Of a stretch of 64,000 bases of DNA, positions 26,601 to 38,615 are shown one piece after another (position 1 is the first letter of the stretch; every line of letters begins with the position of its first letter). Position numbers and translations under genes: made by a program. Origin of the DNA: Xiphophorus maculatus (taxonomy: Eukaryota; Chordata; Actinopteri; Cyprinodontiformes; Poeciliidae); NCBI RefSeq assembly GCF_002775205.1, contig NC_036453.1:5731103-5795102 (forward strand), written 5' to 3'. Below the pieces are notes generated by a model. That model was not told the origin of the DNA, did no database searches, and was given only the letters and a program-made list of their open reading frames with translations.

Positions 26601-29600
26601 CTGGCTGCCCTGCAGACTCTCTTCTGTAACTTCATATCTTCATCCTTAATCATTTTTTGTGCCTTGGAATATTATTCATGCATGTTGAACTTTTCCACAT
26701 TTTATGCTGTGACATGCATACATACATACTTCAGTCCATTTGATTGTTGTTTTATTTGATAGACCAACCTGAAGTATTACATAGCTGTGAAATGGAAGAA
26801 AAACGAGGCACAAATTTAAACTTTTGCAAATACAGATGCAAGCCTGTTAGGATTTTTCTCTACCTGGTTTTGACATTAAATTTGTGCCCATTCGTTTTTG
26901 CAAAACACCTCAAGCTCAGCCAGGCTAGACGAGATGAGATTGAAAGCATCTGTGAATTGTGGCTCAAGTCTTGTCGGAATGGCCCAGTCAAAGTATGTTT
27001 GTAGACAAAATAGTTCAGTTTTGGTCTGATTTGGTCAGAGCAGCTTCATCCAGGTCTTCGCTGTGTGAGCCAAACTGCTCATGGCAAACTGCAGATGAAA
27101 CTTCTGGTTTTCTGTCAACAATGATTTTCTTATTGGCGCTTTTGTCAGATTTTTGTGGTATTGTAAATAATAATATGTGAATTTTATTTAAGGGCAGCAG
27201 AGTAAATGAGATCGACTACAAATGTTTGCCACACTTTTCAGACTTTAATTGCAACTTTAAAAGTCATGTATATTTTTCCTTCTGTTCCACATTTATGCAC
27301 TATTTTTTTGTTGGTCTTCTACCGCATAAAGTCTCTTGTAAATATATTAAACTTTTTGCTTGTAGCCATGGCAACAGTCAAAAGATTCAGAGCTTATGAA
27401 TAGTTTCTCAAAACATATTTTTCTGTTGTGTTCGCAGCGTTTGTTAGTTTCTTATATCCATGAGCATCTGCGTTCTCTGGAGGAGTCACGTGAAGCCCTG
27501 CAGACAGATGTGGAGGAGAACGCGGCCCTCGGGGAGGCGATGAAGCTGCTGGTGGGGGAGCGCTGTCTGCCAGTGGAGCTGGAGAGGTACAACCTGTTCA
27601 TCGGGGACCTGGAGAGAGTGGTCAACCTGCTGCTGTGCCTTTCTGCCCGGCTGGCCAGGGTGCAAAACGCCCTGAGTGTTGTGGACCAACACACCGACGC
27701 TGAGGAGAAGGTTGGAAGCCCGTTTGTTCTTGTTGCTGTTGGAGTATTGTTGTTTTTAGATTTTCACTTTTGCACTGCTTTGTTGTTATAGGATTGATTA
27801 TTAGGGCTATATTAATTCAGTTCAGCTCAATTGAGTTCATTTATGGTTCTAATTCACAACAAATGTCATCTCAAGGTGCTTTGCAAAAAAATTAATAGAT
27901 TAATAATGTCAATGCAATCACACATACTTTCCAATTGATCCTAATTATTAAACAGTACAGTATGCTCAATTAATTATTCAAAATAGATTTTAAAAAGAAA
28001 AACAAAGAAAATTATGAGAATAAAGTCATAGTATTGCAAGAATTAAGTCATAATATTTCAAGAATAATATTTCAAGAATAATATTGAAATAATGGCTGAA
28101 AAAGGTGGTGAGAATAAAGTCATATTTCTAGAATAAACTCGTATTATTACAAGAATAAATTTGTAATGTTATGACTATTCTGGTAATATTACAACTTTAT
28201 TTTTGTACTTTTAATTCTCTTGTAAATTTCAAAAAATTCTTGTAGCACTTTGAAAATTGCAAGAGTTAAAAAAATATATTCTTGCACGCTATTTTTCTTA
28301 GCTTGGCATTAATACCAAATTATCTGTTTTATTTTATTTTTACTAATCTCTAAGTAGCTTCCTCTTTTCTGTCTGCATAAAATATAATATACAATAAAGT
28401 TAAAAGATTATCAATGAGTTAAAGGTTTGATAATAATCAGTTAATGTCCTCTAAAGCCTTACCATCTGGTCTGCATATTATGTTTCCTGTTACGCTTCTG
28501 CCTGTCCCTCCTAACGCTGTTTACACATACACACTAGTGCGTGTGAGTAAAAGAAGACCATCAGCAGGTGCTTCTAAGGACACGTTAATTTATGTAACCA
28601 AGCAGATTTCTGGATTTACTGCAGCTCATTCAGAGCTCCTGGATAAACAACAAGCACAAGCGGCTCTGATGTCTTCAGCTTTGCGCTGGTTGGGTTTATT
28701 TTTGCCAAAGCAAACAGAGCAGCAGGGAGAAGTTGAAGGGCAGCTCTGATGAAGTCAAGGTTTCTAACTGTGTGGAATGTATAAAATGCTCCTGAGTTTA
28801 TCTCTATTTAATGACCAAATTTTCTACCTTATCTGTTTCCAGAACAAACACTTTAATAGACTTTGGAGGATTGATAAACAAATATTATATGCAAACGTTT
28901 TCTAAACGTTTAGGACGATTTTTAAAACGAACAAAGACATATTGCTTTTTTATTAAATTGTCAGCCTTGTTGAGAAACATGAAACTTCCTGTCCCTTATT
29001 GTTTCTTGTGATGTAATGCAACCCACAACCCCTCGCCGGTTTATTTCAGCTTCAGCTCATGTTTGCACGGATGCATTTGATTTCTAGATTTATTTTTGAT
29101 AGCATTCATTGTTCATGTGCCCATAAGCTGGACATGACTGCAGAGTGTGCTGCACACACAGAGCTTGTTAGAGCCTCATTTGCTCTCTTGCTGTTATCAG
29201 CAACAGTGCTATTTACACTGACTCACCGAAACTCTGCTCCAGTTTCGATGACATTTGTATCTACCCTGCCCTCTGTTGACATAAGGACACACTGCAGCAT
29301 CTGACGTGATGCTGCAACTTCCACATCATCTAGTTCCAATGAGAAAACTGCCTCCGAAGTAAATTTTTTATATGTGGGTTTTGTCCTGTTATAACTAAAA
29401 CTTCAGCTTAATGTATGTTTTTTGTTTTATGTGGTAAACCAGCAACAATCGGTACAAAGTTTTTAAATAAAAGAAAAACAACCAAGTTTTTATTTTCTTA
29501 AATACATAAAAATCATAAAAGCCTTGCATCCAATTGAATTCAAGCTCTGAGTTATTAGTTTGTAAAACTATTCTGTGCTGCAATTACAGCTGCAAGTCTT

Positions 29601-29845
29601 TGGTTTGTGAACGTATAGGATCTGAACATTTTGCTCTTTTGTCTTGTCAAAAAAGCCACCACAGCGTGTTCCTCAGAACCGCTGAATTTATGAGATTAAA
29701 TTACATGAAGTTGGACTTTCCTTACTGATAAGATGACTTCTGGAGGCTTCAGAGGTTTCAGAGTAAAATGTCCTGAATATAAATGCATGTCACTCTTGCT
29801 GCACCTTTTTAGAAAATCCTGCAATGGTGATATATTAGTTGCAAT

Positions 29846-29876
<31 letters not shown>

Positions 29877-30758
29877 TTTTATTTGTATAGCACATTTCAG
29901 CAGCAAGACATTTCAAAGTGCTTTACATCATTACAAACACAGAAACACAATGCAACATAGAATAATTCCACATTTACCTCACTCCTAACTTTTCCATTTG
30001 TTTTGAGTAAGAAACAGCAAGGGACATTTATTTATGTAGTGCCATTGATACATTAATATAAAGAAACATAAAAGCATTGCAAAAATTATGCATTGAGATA
30101 CAGGCATTAAAAGCAAAACAAGATACAAACATTCTAATAATCCCTGTGACCTTTGGCGTGTTTGACACTAATCTGGGCCAGGTGTGGGTTTCTACTGCAG
30201 TGAGACTCCATCCAACAGGTGGAATATTATTATTTCCATACAAAGTGTGAGCTTATGGCTAGTTACAGCATTCTGCACAGTCCTTTGTGGGATTAATTTT
30301 GCACACCTTGATATTGCAATAATGTATTTGCAACATATTGTGCAACCCTAGTTATACTGTAATAGTCTAAAATATTAAACTCCACTAAGGTGACAAGATT
30401 TTAAAACATTACATTATATGAACACCTTTGCAAAGCAAAATATAAATCTAGAGATGGACCTTTGACTGTATGTAGTCTAATGAGTCTGCTGTGCTCCATG
30501 CAGGAGTCTCTGGACAGTCGCCACCGCCTGCTGTGCAAACAGAGGGAGGATGCCAAAGATCTGAAGGATAACCTGGACCGCAGAGAGAACCTGGTCTCCA
30601 CCTTCCTGTCGCGCCAGCTGTCCGCCGAGCAGCTACAGGACTACCGGCGCTTCGTCCAGACCAAGGCCTCACTCCTCATCCGCCAGAAGGACCTAGAGGA
30701 GAAGCAGAGGCTGGGAGAGGAGCAGCTGGAAGAGCTTTTTAACAGTCTGAACATGTGA
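20677..30758 (+). CDS. SHROOM1: Shroom family member 1 (SHROOM1), eight coding exons
   Basis: Coding exons: 20677-23309, 23400-23586, 23723-23778, 24448-24990, 25106-25678, 26129-26237, 27438-27710 and 30504-30758. Every junction is GT-AG, the frame stays open throughout, and the total is 1542 residues. Shroom proteins bind F-actin and recruit Rho-kinase to drive actomyosin contraction in epithelia. Seen in the protein: [11 protein letters not shown] (residues 47-57), TPLLYHL (about 532), a [10 protein letters not shown]...TSFKRRDL block (about 606-628) and [14 protein letters not shown] (about 722), all shared with SHROOM1. The C terminus (about 1271-1325 and 1368-1541) is the coiled-coil ASD2, the Rho-kinase-binding domain, with [19 protein letters not shown]. 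There is no PDZ domain, as expected for SHROOM1. It is much longer than the human protein (about 850 residues), mainly in the low-complexity middle. The start is the first ATG of the open frame, following an inferred untranslated exon. Paralogue assignment is supported by motifs and by the SOWAHA-SEPTIN8 neighbours. Confidence 0.93.
23955..24345 (+). mobile_element. Tc1-like fragment in SHROOM1 intron 3
   Basis: Inside intron 3 (23779-24447), the sequence follows the 3' part of a fish Tc1-like transposase gene in sense: gctacaatggaaccatttag, then tataatggcccagttaaagc, then attgagaaactctgat, then tttccatccagtctgattga. It then jumps to terminal-repeat sequence (aaaccatgtatcatttttct). Deletions and stops make it inactive. 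Confidence 0.7.
26680..27390 (-). mobile_element. Tc1-like relic in SHROOM1 intron 6
   Basis: Lies between exons 6 and 7. The left end reads ttgaacttttccacatttta and ttgatagaccaacctgaag, the terminal-repeat pattern of the fish Tc1 family. Interior antisense transposase pieces include aaacacctcaagctcagcca (about 26904) and ctcatggcaaactgcagatg (about 27078). The right end again shows ccacacttttcagac and a degraded terminal repeat. It is non-coding now. Confidence 0.65.
27813..27890 (+). repeat. LINE/SINE 3' tail
   Basis: The sequence ttcagctcaattgagttcat, then aattcacaacaaatgtcatc, then tcaaggtgctttgcaa matches the tail pattern of a very common fish non-LTR retrotransposon family. It lies in SHROOM1 intron 7. 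Confidence 0.55.
28014..28265. repeat. Degenerate tandem repeat of gaataaagtcataatatt units
   Basis: Units of the form agaataaagtcataatatt are repeated imperfectly, followed by inverted versions (gtaatattacaactttatt, near 28180). This matches the AT-rich 'agaataaagtcgtaatatta' tandem repeats common in fish introns. It lies in SHROOM1 intron 7. Confidence 0.65.
29520..29800 (-). mobile_element. Short Tc1-like remnant in SHROOM1 intron 7
   Basis: The pieces ctgcaattacagctgcaagtc (about 29579), then gagattaaattacatgaag, then atgacttctggaggc, then cagagtaaaatgtcctgaa occur in the order found in the antisense of the fish Tc1-like family, with most of the transposase region deleted. Confidence 0.6.
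29841..29949 (+). repeat. (CAAT)n plus LINE/SINE 3' tail
   Basis: About nine tandem caat units are followed by attttatttgtatagcacat, then ttcagcagcaagacatttca, then aagtgctttacatca. This is the conserved 3' end of a widespread fish non-LTR retroelement together with its tetranucleotide tail. Confidence 0.7.
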
Positions 30759-33345
30759 AGGAACAGACACTGTGGCTCTGGTTTTCAGGCTTTTTGGATG
30801 TAATCCAATCATGACTCATTTTTTTCTCTCCCTCCTTTCAAGAATTTATGGAGGACAGAAATATCTGCTGAGAGTCAAGTGGACTTTTTTCGCCCATCTC
30901 CGTTTGCACAAGCAGCAGTGTGCATTAAAACATGTCTTAATGTTGTACATTTGTTTTCACTTTGAAAAGAATTGAACTGTGTCAGTGTGCCTTTATATAT
31001 ATTATTGTAGCTGTTGGAACTTTTTATCTTAGAGCTGGTGTGCAGAAACTTGTAGTAATTCAGATACTGTCCTTTTGTTGTCCATTGAGATAATAGCCCT
31101 GCAGCCCTGTACCTGCACCTGTGGAAACCTACGATAAGCTTTAAGGTCGTCTCTGAGCAGCGATGAGGCTTCAGTAGCCTGACGGAGGGCGGTGTGCTGT
31201 TCCACGTCTGGAAAAATGTACTGTAGATGTAGAAGATTTAACATTCTTCTTTTTGGTTGTCTGCATTTCTAAATGCATTTCAAATTAAGACTCTAAAAAC
31301 CAAATGAAATAAGTTCAATGGAAAAAAAGCACTTTGTAAAGATACATGTATGCACATTACATCAAACTGGAGTCTAAATAATTTCAAGTGAAAGCCTTAC
31401 TCCATCCGTTAAAATGTTTTTTTTCCTCTTCAGTTTAAAGGGCATTTATCATCACTTTTACAACTTTTCCTTTTTAACCTTGTTCAGGCTTGTATTACAT
31501 GATAGTTGCATTCATTTTCATGTTCACAACAAAGTACATGAAATGCATAGTACAATCTTCACCAAAGGCAAAATTGATGACTGCAACGTCTCCACAGTAA
31601 ATATGTTTATAAAACTGAAATATATGTGATAATTAATCCAGTGAGGAGGAAGAAGAAATCTTGTCTCTGTTGGGTAGCTTGGAGACTTAATATACCGGCA
31701 CCCATTAAAAACATTCTGTGGTGAGCCCAGTCTGACTGTAATTTGTCACAGTTTATGTCATTTCTGCTCCACTTCTGACCAGCATTGTTATCGGTCAGGA
31801 TTCCAATTTCTCCCAACTGTGTCACCAGTAAAATGTATGTTAATGACCTGCTTAGTTATTGTTCAAGTCTCACTTTTTTCATATAATCATACATGTTTTA
31901 CTTGTGAGCGTTCAAGAACAGAATCTCACACATCTCTCACCAACACCTCGGTGTATGGCTGTTGTCTATTGGTTCCAGCTGTATTATTGACTGTATTATG
32001 TCCCTTTTTCTCAGCTCTGTTATTTCTTTTACCCATAATTCCAAGATTTTAATTGCATATAATCCCAGGGATATTAAGGTTACCAATACACAGATGGGTC
32101 AGGTAAAATCCACCCTTCGTATCTGTGTTCACTAGATGATTTTTGTATCAAAAGTTCTTATTTTTTGTGTGTTGCCAATAAGTGACCACACATGCATTTG
32201 ACATATTTCAATTAAAATGGCCTTTTTGTGTCAAGGAAATAATCCTATGTATAATTTAAATATCATATCCATATGTGGTAGCACCTTCCTGTTACCCATA
32301 AGGTACTTTTTCTTAGAGACTGACTACCTGCTATTCACTGCTGTTCAGTAATTTAATCATTTTAAGGTGTCCTGACTACACAACATGAAGAGTCTTGAAT
32401 ATTTCCTTACCTAAATCAATAGATACTAAATTCACGAAAGCAGTTATCACGGAGTATTTCCTCTTATGTCCTTTTGCAGAAGCGACATCTTATACTTGAA
32501 ACACTTTTCTTTAGTAGGTTTGATTTACTTCGAGTGTCTTTATTCCCGGCTGTCTTTTGGTACTTGAATCAAATAACCCATCTACATGCAATTGTACTGC
32601 ATTTATATTTGTGTCTTTCAGTGACATCAGAGAGCCGTTAGATAATTTTCTGAACTCTTTTTTTGTTGTTGTCTGTGAGAGATCATGAGTGTGTTCAGAA
32701 ACTGATCCCCATGTTATTTTCCCCTCAGGTAGTATACCTGCTGTCTGCACTGTCTCCAATATTTCAATGTAGGAGGAAAAAGCTAAAGTTCTTCTGCACT
32801 GACTGACTCACTTTTTGCCACCAGCAGAGAAAATCTTCTCTGGAGATTTTTACCTTCGTCCGTCACTACCGGACTTGTTTAGAAAACTTGCTTTCTAAAC
32901 AAACAAGTTTGTTTTGGTCTTTTTTTCTGACAGCTGAAGGCTGAAAAGACCTTCATGCTGTTTTCTGTAGCTGGCTGGAATTCCTAAATTATGCAAACCT
33001 CCAACATTTTGAACAACCAAATAAAAAGACTTGAGGGAAGATGGGAAAGGAGGAGCACTTTTTTCTATATTTTCCAGCTTCCAGGCTTGTCCAATTGAAT
33101 CAAAAATAATGTTTGTTGGGAATATAGTTTAATAACTACAGATCTCTGGTGTCAGAATGAAACAAAACTATATAAAAGCCAAGTCAGAAAAACATTTTAA
33201 TCCATGGTGAGATTGATCATAGCAAACAATTCAAAATCTGTTTTCTCTGCTTTGTTTCACTCCCATTTTCTCTTGAGTTTTGTTTGTGCTTGTTTGGGGT
33301 TTTAAAAAAATCCATGATGTTTGTAATATTGTGAATAAATTAAGC
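30759..33345 (+). other. SHROOM1: SHROOM1 3' UTR region (extent uncertain)
   Basis: No coding exon follows the TGA at 30756-30758. An ATTAAA at 30924-30929 with a T/G-rich stretch after it allows a short 3' UTR. Canonical AATAAA hexamers lie at 33020-33025 and 33334-33339, allowing a 3' UTR of about 2.3-2.6 kb. Which is used cannot be told from sequence alone. Confidence 0.45.
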
Positions 33346-33349
33346 TTTC

Positions 33350-36300
33350 ACTGTTCATCTGTGGGTTTTCATTTTATATTCCCTTCAATTTATATATGTG
33401 CTATGACATCCAAACAGAGAAAATATGTATTCCAATTATTTCCCAAACCTTTGAGATGATTAATTTCGCTCCAAACACTGTAGATAAGCCTTTTTGTACA
33501 GTACAAGACGTGCAGATAAATTAACTAACCACAGGTAAGTTATGTGGTTAGTCTGATTGCCTTTTGTGTAGGAGGCAGATTTGCACCATACCAAGGGGAA
33601 ATGAGACACTCTTCCTGTTACACAAATGACTTTATTAAATTAATGGCACGGCAGGGGATACATGGTTCAGTCAGTCTGCTGGAAAGGACGTAGAAAAGAG
33701 ACAGAGAGGCAAACAACAAAAACTAATGGTGTTTACTTAATAATAATAATAATAATAAAAACATAAACTACATAAATAGAAAGACACCAAATGTGTTCAC
33801 TGCACCCAAAACCACATGACCAGCAATGAGAGATTTGTTCTACCTGCTTCATGTGTGCTTGTAATTGTGTGATGTGTTGACTATGTGTGTTTACATGAAA
33901 CTGTGCATTCATGTATAAGAAAAAGTTGTTTGCATTAAACTGAACTGATGACTTAAATCAGAGCTCGCTTATGCCCTCTGCTGGCAAATCAGCACACGGA
34001 AATTTAACAGAGACTCAGGAAATAAAGTGTCTCATGTACATTTAAGTCATATTTTATACAATAACGAGAGGAATTAAACGCAACAAAATAAAAAAAAAAA
34101 GAGCATAAAACTTTAAAAAGTAACAAAGAAGTTCCAGCTTGTTGTGGCCATTTATGCTATATTTTGTGGATTGTAATTTCTACCAATTTAGTTTTCTCCT
34201 CTGGGCAGAACCAAAATTTGTAATTAATTTTTCTATTTGGAATTGTTTAGATTACATTGGTAATTGTTAGACCCTCGCATTAATTTGAGTAATTAAGAAC
34301 ACACTGGGTGCTTAATGGAGGTCTATTGTTTGTCAAATGTCTAGTGCTTTGATGGGAGGTTGTGTAAATGTTTTTTTTTTTTTTTACCACTTTTTTGAGC
34401 TTGAAACATTAAAGTAAGATTAATTTGGTTTTCAACTAAGTTGAAAGTTGTAAGACATTTGTAGTAATTATTTTGTTGTTATTTTTTCAATAAAAGCATA
34501 TATATTTTTTCAAAACAATCAAGTCAGAAGTGTATGCAAATCAAGCCCCCTGTTAAAACCCACGGCCTTTGTTGAAATTTTTTATTTTGGAACACAGAAG
34601 ACTGCGACACAGCTGCTTTCAATATATGAAATTGTTCCATTTTTTCACAATAAACCATGAACTTTAATGCAATTTACTCAACTCAAACTTAAGGTGATAG
34701 ATCAACACAAAGTAGTACATACTTGCAAAGTGGAAGGGGAATAACTTACGATTTTAAAATGTTTCACAAATATAATCTGAATTACGTGGCAGGCTTTTTG
34801 ATTCAGTTTCCTTTACCCTCATTCCACTAAATAAAATCAACTGCAGCCACTTTCAAAAGTGAAGCCAATAGACTTCTGTGTGATTTCATTCAAGCCAAAG
34901 AACTTATGTTCTTTGTGCCACATGGAAAAAAGTTTGGTCAACATTTCAAACTCAATGTGTTGAAAACGGATACTCCACATCACCCTGAACATGATTTTAA
35001 GGTGAGGCATAGTGGTGGCAACATCATGCTGTGGGATGTTTGTTTTCAGCAAAAACTGGGATAGCTGGAAAAATGGATGCAGTCGGTCACCTCTCAAATC
35101 TGTTTTGTTGCAGTTATTTTCTTCAAAAGGCATGGAAAGTAAATGTATTTCTATAACGCCAATCACACGTGATGCAAGTGGTTTCCATGAAAGCAAAAGG
35201 TCACTTTTGTATCAGGAGGTAAAATGATTAAAGATTTAATGATTTAGTGAGTCAAGTTGAGGAAACAATATTTGAAATCCTCAAAGGTGAAAACAAACCA
35301 TAAAAAACAAGCCTATGAACGCCTCCATAAATAGCTACCTGACTTTAATACAAAGAGCCGTGCCTGCAAGTTAAACATGCTCAGCTCTTGTTAATATGTG
35401 AGGTGTGTTGACAAGTATATCATTGAACTTTGAACATTGTCATGGCAGCAACTTCCTGTGGTCTGTAAACAGAGCTAATTATCTCCAAGCCCGACCTGAG
35501 AGTTCAGTCTGCAGGTTCCTTGTAAAATTTCTGTCTTTCCTGCTGCTACTTTTTCTGGCCTCACCAAACTGGTAATGAAAAGGAAGAAGAAGGAGGATGA
35601 ACCTCAAAAGTGACAAAACCTGTAATAACAGTAGCAGAAGAGGCAAGACAAGGAGCTTAACTGACGGGGATTTTTCAAAAACAAGATATTTGTTGGAAAA
35701 TAACAACACAAAGTTACAGCCTTAAAAACAGCTTTAGGATGAAACCCTAAAGCTGCAGCAGGAATCAGAGTGTGAGAAATTGGTGAAAAAATTGCACATA
35801 ACATGGTTGTTTTTATGTTTTCTTTTTTACATCAGCTGTTAAAATAGACAAAATACACACAACAGATGATTCAGGTACTCAGAGCTGCTTCAAGGCTCAG
35901 GTTTCAGTCTGAACTCTGAACTCTCCACCCACAGGAATGTCAGCACACCTTGAGCCAGCCTCCCTTCCCTAATAGTCAGTCATAAGTCGCCACACCCAGG
36001 AAGATTAACCAAAGATTGTACTCAGACTAAACACAAATGTAAAGATGTGGATCAGCAGAAGACAAAACAGACTGAAAATGTTTCTTTATATTTAGCTTTT
36101 GTTTAGCTTTGGTCACATCTTTTGCTTTGTTGTTAAACTTTGCATCAATTTTTTTCTATTGTTTGTCTGTCTGGAAGTAATTGTGTCTTCTCATGCTTGC
36201 TGGCTGACAATTTTAAATGATTTCTTTGGTGATCTTGGCTGTTTCTGGTTATCAAAGCAGGCTCAAGATTTAACCGGGGCTTAGGCAGAATTTGATTTTG

Positions 36301-38500
36301 GGCTCCAATTCTAGATTACCTTATCTATATATAGTTAAAAAATTCTTTATAAATTGCTCAGAGCAGGTTATTTTTCTGACAGATTTATTTGAAAGATCAA
36401 TTAGAGTACAACGTTTCAGTGTAAAGTTGGTAGAGAAGAGCGAATTGCTATTTATGAAATCATTTTGTTCTTTTTGAGAAATCACACATTGAGCCATGAT
36501 GGTTACTTTAGATCTTATACAGTTTTATTTTACTTCACACTGCTGGAGCCACTTGATATTTATTGTTAAGAGGAAACCTTCAGAGTCTGGATGCTGGGAT
36601 AATGGAAAAACTGCAAGCATAGGGGTTACATTGTTTTTTATTATGGCATCACATGAGGGCAGCTGCCCTGCTTTGAGCAAGTACAGATAATATATTTATC
36701 CACAAAATTCCCTGCCTAAGGCTATTTTGGGAAACTTAATGTTCTGGTCCATTCTGGTAAAATTTAGGGAACACATTTTAGAACAATGTGTCCTCTCTAA
36801 ATTTGACCTGAAAGAAAGACTAAGGCAATATTTTAACTCCACTTACATGTTCTTTTGTATGCATCTCCAATGAAAGTTTGACCAGGATATTGACTCTTAT
36901 TTAAAACTCTCTATACCTCAAAACTGCAAATAAAACTAAATTCAAGCAGGAAAAAAGCAAAACAACTATAAAGCATGTCTTGATTTTTAAGGAAGAGTAT
37001 GAAAAACATTTAGAAGGACTGCTAAATGTTTTTCATACTCCTTCCTGTTAGCATGTCATGAATATCTATACATGTCCAATATAAAAATCTGTATGTGCTT
37101 TATTTTGTTGTTTAGTTTATGTTTTGGAGCCAGAAAATGTGAGCTTTCTGAAACATTGACAGTAAAATAAAATAAATATGAACAAAATCCAAATAGACAT
37201 TAAAAATGCAACATTCACTTTTCTACGATGTGAAATCTTGATAGTACTCCAGACTCAGTGAGTCTGTGTTTAACATCATCTCTTTTCTGGAAAAGCCATT
37301 TTGATTTTACAATTAATATGAACTCTTTGAGATCAATAGAAAGTACTTCTAGCTCAGTGTTTCTGTGCTTAACTGTATTAATTTCCTCAATGAAGCCATA
37401 CACATCCTTTCTATTTGTTAGGAAGTATTCTGGGCTCAGTGTTTCGGTTTAGCTGTGCCCCTTTCCTGATTAAAGCCACTAAAAGATTTTGCGTTCTTGT
37501 AGAAAGTGTCCCTAGCTCAGTGCCACCATCTTGTTAGGTGCCTTGATATGATATTTGTTATGGATTGGTTCTATTAAAATTTTAAATCTTTACTCTCAAA
37601 TGCAAAAATGGTATACCTTCCATCTCTCATTCTGCTCATCCCAGCCTATTTTTCCTCATAGCTGCCCTAGAAATAGACATGTGCATAACAAAGCCTTCGG
37701 GCAAGGAGATGACCCGTCATCTTGATGCAGGAACAACGAAGGCTGCCGGGGAAGTGACATCATAAGTCACAGAAGAAGCAGCAGGGAGGGCGAGGGTTTT
37801 TCCCCCCTGCAGACCTCTCCGTAGCTTCAGGCTGCTGATCATAAAGTATGACGAAACAGTTAGCTCTATAGCTTCCAGCTGCACATGAACACACCAAGCC
37901 CCAGTCAGCTGCTTATCAGCCTGAATCACAGCTGTCCCAACAAGCCGAGCAATATTTCAGAGAAATCTCTGGCACAGAGACGCTTAACAGATTTCAGGAA
38001 AACCTGGATGGCTTTTAATAAATGACCTGTTTTAAAGCTTATAGTCAGATTTAATATACTTTGCTTACATCAAAATACTTAACTCAGTGACTTAGAATAT
38101 CTAAAAACATTATAATTATGTATTTTTTTTGTTACAGAGGGAGTAAATATTTCCATGCATTTCACTGACATTTTGATTTATGAATGAATTTTCTTGCTGA
38201 TAAAGAGTTGGATTCACACATAAGTCCCACATTTTGACTCTCTCCTTTTGTAGTCACCCCTTTTTGTTCATCTCTGACTAAACAATTCAAGAGGCGAAAC
38301 ATGTCAAGTCTTGTTTCGTAAATGTTTCTCGTGAAAATAGATTCGCCAGATTCTTTCTGGAACTGAAATGATTGAAAACCGGTTAAAATATCCACAAAAA
38401 TAATGTAAAAAGTCTGTAAACATCACCTTAAAAGGTTTCTTATTCAGTTGTCTTTTGAACAGGACATCCGTTTTTCCAGATTTCAAAATTTCTTGATTTC
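33350..38500. other. Intergenic stretch between SHROOM1 and SOWAHA
   Basis: The two genes are convergent, so this holds the 3' flanks of both. It contains an (AAT)n run at 33739-33758, a Tc1-like remnant (34640-35110) and a strong hairpin (36990-37046). Otherwise I recognise nothing. Confidence 0.55.
34640..35110 (+). mobile_element. Tc1-like element remnant
   Basis: It starts with terminal-repeat sequence (aaggtgatagatcaacacaa then gcaaagtggaagggga). It then jumps to transposase-gene sequence in sense: cacatcaccctgaacatgat, catagtggtggcaacatcat and gctgtgggatg. Frameshifts and deletions make it inactive. The open frame on the opposite strand (34837-35196) is only its shadow. Confidence 0.7.
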
Positions 38501-38525
38501 ATTTCAATAATATGCTATTGATTGC

Positions 38526-38531
38526 TTTATT
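38526..38531 (-). promoter_or_regulatory. SOWAHA: SOWAHA poly(A) signal
   Basis: Plus-strand tttatt reads AATAAA on the minus strand, 85 bp beyond the SOWAHA stop codon. Confidence 0.5.
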
Positions 38532-38615
38532 ACAATTGTAATTATCAATATGTTTGATAGTTTTAGCAGCAGCAGGCTGATGAAAATTTAAATAAAGTGA
38601 TGTTTCCATCATTCA

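Noticed and set aside
28444..28749. 101-codon open frame in SHROOM1 intron 7
   Set aside because: No homology recognised, no splice sites in phase, surrounded by repeats.
34837..35196. 119-codon minus-strand open frame
   Set aside because: Antisense shadow of a Tc1-like remnant.
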